A DNA stretch of 6,375 nucleotides from positions 1 through 6,375 of the forward strand of contig JBOGED010000280.1 of the NCBI GenBank assembly GCA_050743625.1, read 5' to 3'. The position numbers were made by a program, and so were the translations under genes. This DNA comes from JBOGED01 sp050743625 (GTDB lineage: Bacteria; Actinomycetota; Nitriliruptoria; Euzebyales; Egibacteraceae). Below are positions 1 to 6,375 of the stretch, piece by piece (position 1 is the first letter of the stretch; each line of letters begins with the position of its first letter). Under the pieces are notes generated by a model. It was not told where the DNA came from. It did no database searches and saw nothing but the letters and a program-made list of their open reading frames with translations.

Positions 1-4
1 ACCT

Positions 5-28
5 AAAAGGGTGTTCGGAGCGGAACCC
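5..28 (-). terminator. Probable intrinsic terminator of polA
   Basis: Read on the minus strand, 22 bases past the polA stop, GGGTTC is followed by a 6-base loop and then GAACACCC. This gives a 6-bp stem with one bulged A, immediately followed by TTTT (the AAAA at 5-8 on the plus strand). A short GC-containing stem plus a T-run directly after a stop codon is the usual look of a factor-independent terminator. The T-run is short, so efficiency may be partial. Confidence 0.5.
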
Positions 29-50
29 GACGAAGCGCGATCCCCAACCG

Positions 51-2738
<2,688 letters not shown>

Positions 2739-2744
2739 GCGCAG

Positions 2745-2768
2745 ATCCTACCGGCCCACGCCGGGCCG
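2745..2768 (-). promoter_or_regulatory. polA ribosome binding site with adjacent GC hairpin
   Basis: On the minus strand AGGA (2749-2746) stands 7 bases before the GTG start and serves as Shine-Dalgarno. Just upstream, CGGCCC (2768-2763) and GGGCCG (2757-2752) form a 6-bp all-GC stem with a 5-base loop. The hexamer TAGGAT also fits a TAnnnT -10 box, but no -35 at normal spacing is visible, so I treat it as the ribosome binding site. A role for the hairpin in tuning translation is inference. Confidence 0.4.
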
Positions 2769-2875
2769 CTCGTCGAGTAGTCCACGTCCCGTACCTTTCC
2801 TTGTTCGGGGAGACTGACAGCACGGGCAAAGGCAGCCCACATGAACCTTTCGAGTAGCGACCTCCAGCCACGCCG

Positions 2876-2891
2876 TCCGAGCTGACTCGGA
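2876..2891. repeat. Small perfect hairpin
   Basis: TCCGAG and CTCGGA form a perfect 6-bp stem around the loop CTGA. It lies 7 bases to the left of the tRNA T-arm-like fragment. It has no following T-run on either strand, so it is not a typical terminator. It may be a protein binding site or chance. Confidence 0.35.
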
Positions 2892-2898
2892 ACCGGCG

Positions 2899-2915
2899 AG
2901 GGGACTTGGACCCGC
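2899..2915 (-). other. tRNA T-arm-like fragment, possible attachment-site remnant
   Basis: On the minus strand GCGGG, loop TCCAAGT and CCCCT follow each other in the size and order of a tRNA T-stem and loop, one change from the usual TTCAAGT loop. The stem has a C-C mismatch and a G-U pair. The acceptor-arm partner, D-arm and anticodon arm are not found upstream, so this is not a working tRNA gene. Integrating elements often recombine at tRNA 3' ends, and the nearby gene at 3502 carries a recombinase-like domain; a decayed attachment site is therefore possible. A chance match is equally possible. Confidence 0.2.
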
Positions 2916-2980
2916 AATCTGTTGCGTGAGTCAAGTTCTGAGTCGTGTTGGGGGATATCACGCATGCTGGGGGTCCGCAT

Positions 2981-3010
2981 CCGGGCTACGCGAGTTCCTC
3001 GGTAGCCCGG
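2981..3010. repeat. Strong hairpin in the divergent intergenic region
   Basis: CCGGGCTAC (2981-2989) pairs perfectly with GTAGCCCGG (3002-3010). Inside it, CGAG (2991-2994) pairs with CTCG (2998-3001) around a TTC loop, leaving only G2990 bulged. The result is a 13-bp stem. No T-run follows on either strand and there is no recognised gene ending nearby. It could be a terminator of the T-less kind common in high-GC bacteria, an element in the polA leader, or a site for a dimeric protein. Confidence 0.45.
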
Positions 3011-3269
3011 CGTCCACGCTCGTCGGGCCGGGCCGGGGCGGGGCGCCGCTAGCCGGGCGTTCCGCACATGGTGGGCCGTAGGGTGTCCCGGACGCAACGC
3101 GCGTTCTTCGCCGAACTCGGTCCAGCTGGGGTAACGCGCTGTGCGATCACCTCAAGCACACGCACGAACATGCACCACGCCAGACCACCCCACGCGCTAC
3201 GGACGCGTACCCATGCGCGTCCCAACGGTCCACCGCGGCGCCGCATTTTGTCCAGCCAACCCTACGGGC

Positions 3270-3313
3270 GGAAGACGGGGCTAGCTTCATCTGGGACGGG
3301 AAGACCCGCTAGC
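3270..3313 (+). repeat. Imperfect direct repeat ending in CTAGC
   Basis: GGAAGACGGGGCTAGC (3270-3285) recurs as GGAAGACCCGCTAGC (3299-3313), starting 29 bases later. The shared parts are GGAAGAC and GCTAGC; the middle differs. The two copies lie about 190-230 bases upstream of the gene at 3502. They could be paired binding sites or a small duplication. Only two copies are seen. Confidence 0.3.
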
Positions 3314-3501
3314 CAGCAATCCGCTTTAAGTGTCCGACACGATGCGCGGGCGACACGGACAAGGCGCCGACGAGTCATGAGAGCGGTCAGGGACAGAGAA
3401 GCGGCTGAACCATACGGCTATACCGTGGACAAGACTCCTCAGCGTTGCATGATCTCTCAATACAAAGTGCAGGTCGTTCAAGCGGTAGATCGGCGAACTA
3501 A

Positions 3502-4079
3502 ATGTCTGATATTTACGAAGGTACCGGAAATGGTCTTGTATCGTTCCTCGATTGGACCGCCGAAAAGGGACTCATGAAGCCCGGCACGGCCTCGGGCTAC
3601 CGGTCCGCCGTCAGCAAGGTTCTCGAGATTGACGGTGAAGAAGGCGGATCCCTTGACATCAAGACATTGAACGTGGAACACCAGCTTCAGCGATTCAGTC
3701 GCATAAGCGGGAGCAATTACACCCCGAGTAGCCTCCGCATCTATAAGACGCGGTTCCGCAACGCTGTAGAGATGTATCGGCAGTGGCTGGACAACCCAAG
3801 TGGGTTCAAGGCCTCGTTCGAGAACGCCGTGTCGAACCGAGGAAAGCTAATTCCGAACCGTCCGAGCGGGCGGACAGTCTGGAGTCTTCCCTGCCAGCCT
3901 CGCCGCGACCGTCCGCGGGCGAGGAGCTACTCACGTATCCGTTCCCTCTCCGCTCCGGTGCGACTGCGTACTTGCAGCTACCCCGCGAGATTCCGAGGGC
4001 AGACGTCAAGAGGATGGCAGCGTTCTTAGAAAGCCTGGCCATTGATCCGCCAGAGCGGGCGCAGACGCAGGATCAGTAG
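3502..4079 (+). pseudogene. Recombinase-like DNA-binding domain protein with TYPFPLR C-terminal domain, frameshifted
   Basis: Two reading frames together make one protein. The first (from ATG 3502) gives MSDIYEGTGNGLVSFLDWTA and, at residues ~25-105, a helical segment (TASGYRSAVSKVL, TPSSLRIYKTRFRNAVEMY, WLDNPSGFK) resembling the SAM-like core-binding domain of tyrosine recombinases. The second (stop at 4077-4079) carries TYPFPLRSGATAYLQLPREI and RMAAFLESLAID, a C-terminal signature I associate with bacterial hypothetical proteins of this architecture. No recombinase catalytic Arg/His/Tyr domain is present. Restoring one A in the AAA at 3843-3845 joins the frames after Lys115 into a 192-residue protein with a Ser/Pro-rich linker. 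The first frame alone runs to 4029 with an implausible Arg-rich tail. TAA lies directly before the ATG, fixing the earliest start; no good Shine-Dalgarno is seen. GC is near 57% over 3541-3780, lower than polA. It may be a true mutation, a sequencing error, or -1 slippage at A-AAG. Function unknown; DNA binding is inferred. Confidence 0.7.
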
Positions 4080-4117
4080 GCCCTCAGCGAGGGTGCTGGC
4101 GGTAGGCGGACTCACTC

Positions 4118-4122
4118 AGGAG
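4118..4122 (+). promoter_or_regulatory. Ribosome binding site selecting a TTG start
   Basis: AGGAG stands 9 bases before the TTG at 4132. The in-frame ATG ten codons further on (4162) has only a weak CAGCAG upstream, so the TTG is preferred. Confidence 0.55.
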
Positions 4123-4131
4123 ACCAAGTAG

Positions 4132-4341
4132 TTGCTCAGCCTGCTTTCAGAACCAGCAGTCATGATCGCCGTGATCTTGGCCCTGTTTGGGTTAGCTGTG
4201 TTGTTCGTCCTCGCAGGTGTGTCGGTGTTCATTGTCTATAAGACGGGTAAAATCGAGGGCCTCCGCGACTGGGCTGTCGTTGTCAATTTCCTCGGCTCCA
4301 TCATTCGGGCGCTGAGAGGTGGTGGACGTAATCGGCGGTAG
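4132..4341 (+). CDS. Small single-span membrane protein, function unknown
   Basis: 69 residues, not recognised as a named family. Residues ~9-36 are strongly hydrophobic (AVMIAVILALFGLAVLFVLAGVSVFIVY), long enough for one membrane span. Next come YKTGKIEGLRDW, a second moderately hydrophobic amphipathic stretch (AVVVNFLGSIIRAL) and a basic tail GGGRNRR. Positive charge on the C-terminal side suggests that end is cytoplasmic, by the positive-inside rule. AGGAG before the TTG supports this start; ATG at 4162 would shorten it by ten residues. It begins 52 bases after the frameshifted gene at 3502 and on the same strand, so the two may be cotranscribed. Local GC is about 52% over 4141-4260, low for this window, which argues for recent acquisition. 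Size and topology resemble holin-like or small toxin-like proteins, but nothing specific supports either role. Confidence 0.6.
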   Translation: MLSLLSEPAVMIAVILALFGLAVLFVLAGVSVFIVYKTGKIEGLRDWAVVVNFLGSIIRALRGGGRNRR

Positions 4342-4436
4342 GTCGCATCCGTCCAGATCTCTCCCGCTCGGCTCACACAAGACCTGACTGGAGACTCGAG
4401 CTACCAGGTCGCCCTGACAGATCGACGCAGCGCTCG

Positions 4437-5564
4437 TTACCCGATGGGGCCCACCGGGACGATCTCGCCGTCGCGCACTTGGTACAGGAAGATGCGCTGG
4501 TCCGCGACCTCGCCGTGCTCGTCGAAGGCGATGCGCTTGGTGATGCCGGCATGGTCGATGCCGTCGAGAAAGCGGTTCACTGACCCGCGGTCCGTGCTGC
4601 CTGCCTCGATAGCCGCGAGGAGCACGTTCGCGGCGTCGTAACCCTCCGCCGAGTAGGTACCCGGTTGCTCGCCGAACGCCTGCGTGTACGCGGCCAGGAA
4701 CGCTTGCTCGGCGGGGGCGCACGGGCAGGTCACCAGCGCGCCCTCGGCGGCGGGCTGGCCAGCGGCCTCGATCAGTCCAGGGTCCTTCGCCGCATCGTCC
4801 GTCATGAATGTGGCGGTGACTCCCGCGTCGCGGAGCTGCTTGAGCAACCGGCCCGCCTCGGCGTAGTAGCCGCCGTAGAAGATCGTGTCCGGTCCGGCGC
4901 CTCGCACGCCGTTGACGGTGCTGGAGTAATCCTGGGCGGTGGGGTCGATCGAGTCAGTGAAGATCACCGAGTCGCCGAGCCCAGCGCTGACAATCTCGGC
5001 GATGCCGAGGCCGTACTCACTGTTGTCGTGGACCACCGCGACCCGCTCGGCCCGCAGCGTCCCGGCGATGTACGCGGCGGCGGCCTGGCCTTGAACGGCG
5101 TCGTTCGCGACGATCCGATGAAAGATCTCCCACCCGTTCTGCGACAGCGCCGCGTTCGTCGCCACCGTCACGAGCGGGAGCCCGGCCTCTTGCAGGAGCG
5201 GGCCGGTAACCCTCAGCTCACCCGAGTAGGTAGGCCCGATCAGCGCCACCACCCGCTCGTCCCGCACCGCCCGCGCGGCCAGGGCGGGCGCCTGGGCGGG
5301 CTCGCCTTGGGAGTCGAACGGGACGATCTCCACCGCGCAGCGGCCGTTGTACTGGTCAAGCGCGAGCCGTGCCCCGTTGCGGAAGTTGATCGCGAGCTGC
5401 GCGTTGTCGCCGGTCAGCGCCCCGAAGAACCCGACCGCGACCCCACCGTCGGGGCACTCCCCCACCGAACCGTCGCTCTCACCGGGCTGGCCGCAGGCCT
5501 GGAGGAGCAGCACAACCGCACACGACAGCAACCCTGCCCACCGCCGGACCCGTCTAGAGCCCAC
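4437..5564 (-). CDS. Branched-chain amino acid-type ABC transporter substrate-binding lipoprotein
   Basis: 375 residues, usual length for LivJ/LivK-like binding proteins (periplasmic binding protein fold type I). It would bind a small amino acid or similar solute outside the membrane and deliver it to a permease. The N-terminus has basic residues (RRVRRW), a hydrophobic core and Cys24 in LLQAC, a lipobox for lipid anchoring. Family blocks follow: VGFFGALTGDNAQLAINFRNG (43-63), FDSQGEPAQA (83-92), ALIGPTYSGE (107-116), VAVVHDNSEYG (175-185), TAQDYSSTV (209-217) and GTYSAEGYDAANVLLAAIEA (302-321). Cys37/Cys76 and Cys280/Cys282 may form disulfides. The start is GTG with only GCGAGA as a weak ribosome site. 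An overlapping 8-codon ATG frame (5580-5554, MARHLGGL) shares bases with the TGA of the HEPN remnant (TGATG), so coupled translation is possible. No permease or ATPase gene adjoins it here. The ligand cannot be told from sequence. Confidence 0.93.
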   Translation of the reverse strand: MGSRRVRRWAGLLSCAVVLLLQACGQPGESDGSVGECPDGGVAVGFFGALTGDNAQLAINFRNGARLALDQYNGRCAVEIVPFDSQGEPAQAPALAARAVRDERVVALIGPTYSGELRVTGPLLQEAGLPLVTVATNAALSQNGWEIFHRIVANDAVQGQAAAAYIAGTLRAERVAVVHDNSEYGLGIAEIVSAGLGDSVIFTDSIDPTAQDYSSTVNGVRGAGPDTIFYGGYYAEAGRLLKQLRDAGVTATFMTDDAAKDPGLIEAAGQPAAEGALVTCPCAPAEQAFLAAYTQAFGEQPGTYSAEGYDAANVLLAAIEAGSTDRGSVNRFLDGIDHAGITKRIAFDEHGEVADQRIFLYQVRDGEIVPVGPIG

Positions 5565-5579
5565 CGAGGTGTCTCGCCA

Positions 5580-5756
5580 TCAGCGCGCGAGCCGGGCGCA
5601 GGGTAACGGGTCACACTGCAGTTTTCCTCCGGATACGGAGGAAAACTGCAGCCTGAGCGCACGCTTGCGGAACAAGACCGCGGTCAGGACTGGCCTATCC
5701 GCGCGACCGCTAAGCCACTCGACTGGGTCCCCCGGACCTCGCCGGTCAGGCAGCAT
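5580..5756 (-). pseudogene. Truncated HEPN-domain toxin remnant
   Basis: An ATG at 5756 overlaps the end of the nucleotidyltransferase gene by 11 bases, the usual arrangement of MNT antitoxin followed by HEPN toxin. The first ~20 residues, MLPDRRGPGDPVEWLSGRAD, resemble the start of HEPN partners, which commonly have a GDP/SP-x-EWL-x-RA motif before the first helix. After that the sequence (RPVLTAVLFRKRALRL) no longer looks like a HEPN helix bundle. It reads through the perfect inverted repeat at 5616-5651 as LQFSSVSGGKLQ and stops after 58 residues. A complete HEPN protein is roughly 120-140 residues with an RxxxxH ribonuclease motif, which is absent here. I infer a deletion or insertion junction near 5690. 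No frame of this stretch restores the missing part. The residual peptide is unlikely to be toxic. Confidence 0.5.
5616..5651. repeat. Perfect 16-bp inverted repeat with GATA loop
   Basis: CTGCAGTTTTCCTCCG (5616-5631) and CGGAGGAAAACTGCAG (5636-5651) are exact reverse complements around four bases. It lies inside the truncated toxin remnant, 52 bases upstream of the lipoprotein start. No T-run follows on either strand, so it is not a classical intrinsic terminator, although T-less terminators occur in high-GC bacteria. The arm contains GGAGGA, a consensus Shine-Dalgarno, which would be paired in the RNA. Candidates are an operator for a dimeric regulator, a terminator or attenuator before the lipoprotein gene, or a copy of a genome-wide repetitive palindrome. 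The sequence alone does not choose among them. Confidence 0.85.
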
Positions 5757-6060
5757 AGACGACCGTGCCCTCCTGGATCGCCGGGCCGATGACCACCACG
5801 TGGCTGTCGCGATAGCGCTCGACGTCCTCGGGCGTGACGACGACGATGTCGACCGCCTGACCGACGCCATGCATGGCCATGTAGATCTCGCCTGCCAACT
5901 GCCGGCAGTGGAAGTGGCCGCTCTTCACGACGAGGAGGTCGATGTCGCTGTTTGGGCCCATCTGTCCCCTGGCGGCCGAGCCGAACAGAATGATCTTGTC
6001 CCGCTGGGCGACAGCGACCACCCGGCGGACGATCTCCTCAAGGGTCGAGATGTTCTCCAC
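5746..6060 (-). CDS. MNT-type nucleotidyltransferase (antitoxin of an MNT/HEPN module)
   Basis: 104 residues, full length for minimal nucleotidyltransferases of the DNA polymerase beta superfamily. The signature GSAARGQMGPNSDIDLLVV (27-45) contains the GSx10DxD motif with metal ligands Asp39 and Asp41; the third Asp is D71 in AVDIVVVTPEDVERYR. The C-terminus AIQEGTVVYAA is the usual end of this group. In characterised pairs (MntA/HepT) the MNT protein neutralises the HEPN ribonuclease by adding AMP to it. Here the toxin partner starts 11 bases before this gene's stop but is truncated, so the antitoxin appears orphaned while its own active site remains intact. The start is GTG at 6060; no alternative in-frame start was found just upstream, and no Shine-Dalgarno is apparent (GTCGG only), which leaves translation initiation uncertain. 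Nucleotidyltransferase identity is secure; antitoxin function follows from the arrangement. Confidence 0.88.
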   Translation of the reverse strand: MENISTLEEIVRRVVAVAQRDKIILFGSAARGQMGPNSDIDLLVVKSGHFHCRQLAGEIYMAMHGVGQAVDIVVVTPEDVERYRDSHVVVIGPAIQEGTVVYAA

Positions 6061-6074
6061 CCGACAATTGTGCC

Positions 6075-6164
6075 ATGGACGAGGTGACGGTCGAGCGTAA
6101 CGCCGCCGCGGTCACGGTGGACTGTACGGCGTTGCCGAGCGTCGCGGTGGAGGTGCACCAGTGA
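6075..6164 (+). CDS. Possible short ORF, 29 residues
   Basis: Starts with ATG 14 bases from the divergent nucleotidyltransferase start and encodes MDEVTVERNAAAVTVDCTAL followed by PSVAVEVHQ. Nearly all third codon positions are G or C, as expected of coding sequence in this genome, and the peptide looks ordinary. No ribosome binding site is visible. It could be the surviving tail of a larger protein or simply an open frame in GC-rich DNA. I do not recognise it. Confidence 0.22.
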   Translation: MDEVTVERNAAAVTVDCTALPSVAVEVHQ

Positions 6165-6231
6165 GCAGCGTCGTCTCTGTCCAAAGCAGCGATCCCATGT
6201 CCCGGCGGAGATCCAGCAGTCGATGGACCCC

Positions 6232-6375
6232 TCAGGGCCCGCCGTCGTGCCCGACGGCGCCCTTAAGTTGGCGGGGCCCGCCGACGGTCTTGCCAGTGCC
6301 CAGACCTCCTGACACAGCGATGAATGCCCAGTTCAGTGCCGTGTGCTGCTGTGGCTGGTGCGATAATTCATGCGG
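6232..6375 (-). CDS. Possible C-terminal end of an ORF running off the window
   Basis: A minus-strand frame is open from the window edge for 47 codons to a TGA at 6232-6234. It contains NWAFIAVSGGLGTGKT, which fits the Walker A pattern GxxxxGKT preceded by a hydrophobic strand. The stop follows only 17 residues later, so no functional P-loop domain could fit; if real, this is a broken or frameshifted ATPase, otherwise a coincidence. Third-position GC is unremarkable, and the opposite strand is open over the same span. Confidence 0.18.
   Translation of the reverse strand, partial: PHELSHQPQQHTALNWAFIAVSGGLGTGKTVGGPRQLKGAVGHDGGP
6235..6262. repeat. GC-rich hairpin
   Basis: GCCGTCG (6241-6247) pairs with CGACGGC (6252-6258) around TGCC. 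The outer GGGC (6235-6238) can pair with GCCC (6259-6262), leaving CC bulged. On the plus strand TTAAGTT follows, so it could act as a weak terminator rightwards. The ten-base word GGGCCCGCCG at 6235 recurs at 6274, allowing alternative pairing. Confidence 0.4.

Larger units (their letters stand above)
2771..3501. other. Long intergenic region without a convincing gene
   Basis: About 730 bases between two divergently oriented genes. The reading frames here are short, arginine-rich or rich in codons atypical of the neighbours, and match no family I recognise. It contains a small perfect hairpin (2876-2891), a tRNA T-arm-like stretch (2899-2915), a larger hairpin (2981-3010) and an imperfect direct repeat (3270-3313), each listed separately. 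Both divergent promoters must lie here, but I could not find a -35/-10 pair with acceptable spacing for either gene. No complete tRNA or other structured RNA was recognised. Confidence 0.6.

Noticed and set aside
2870..2980. Complete tRNA gene around the T-arm-like sequence
   Set aside because: No pairing acceptor strand, anticodon arm or D-arm at the required spacing.
3426..3466. Promoter elements upstream of the 3502 gene (TGGACA, TTGCAT, TACAAA)
   Set aside because: No pair of hexamers has 16-18 base spacing together with a credible match to both consensus boxes.
3068..3577. 169-codon plus-strand frame in the intergenic region
   Set aside because: Composition is Arg/Thr/Pro-rich and low in structure, it overlaps the start of the 3502 gene in another frame, and nothing in it resembles a family.
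4381..4410. Inverted repeat GACCTG...CAGGTC between the convergent genes
   Set aside because: Only 6 bp with an 18-base loop and no T-run; too weak to call a terminator although one would be expected here.
4665..5606. 313-codon plus-strand frame opposite the binding lipoprotein
   Set aside because: Shadow of a clearly recognised family protein; no motif or ribosome binding site supports it.
6161..6375. Plus-strand frame from GTG 6161, overlapping the TGA of the short ORF and open to the window end
   Set aside because: The GTGA overlap is attractive, but the translation is Ser/Pro/Arg/Cys-rich, has no ribosome site and reads like antisense sequence.

Overview
The window is high-GC bacterial DNA, most likely from an actinobacterium. 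This rests on three points: DNA polymerase I has the actinobacterial layout (active-looking 5' nuclease, decayed proofreading domain, Tyr in the O-helix); four of the start codons chosen here are GTG or TTG; and the solute-binding lipoprotein resembles streptomycete branched-chain amino acid binders. The genus cannot be placed from sequence alone.

Layout, left to right. (1) 1-2770: complete polA on the minus strand, with a hairpin plus T-tract terminator at its 3' end. (2) 2771-3501: about 730 bases with no convincing gene. It holds two clear hairpins, a tRNA T-arm-like fragment and an imperfect direct repeat. (3) 3502-4341, plus strand, GC visibly lower than polA: a gene with a tyrosine-recombinase-like DNA-binding domain and a C-terminal TYPFPLR-type domain, split between two frames, then a 69-residue single-span membrane protein. 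This pair looks like a small accessory island. (4) 4437-5564, minus strand: a branched-chain amino acid-type substrate-binding lipoprotein with no permease or ATPase genes beside it. (5) 5580-6060, minus strand: a damaged MNT/HEPN toxin-antitoxin module. The nucleotidyltransferase antitoxin is intact and carries all its catalytic aspartates. The overlapping HEPN toxin keeps only about its first 20 residues before running into unrelated sequence that contains a perfect 16-bp inverted repeat. (6) 6061-6375: weakly supported short reading frames and one GC-rich hairpin.

PolA is a housekeeping gene for repair and Okazaki fragment maturation. The rest reads as accessory DNA in partial decay: a frameshifted gene, a truncated toxin and an isolated transport lipoprotein. 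The points most worth following are the frameshifted TYPFPLR gene with its small membrane neighbour, the toxin-less antitoxin, and the perfect palindrome with a Shine-Dalgarno-like sequence in its arm.
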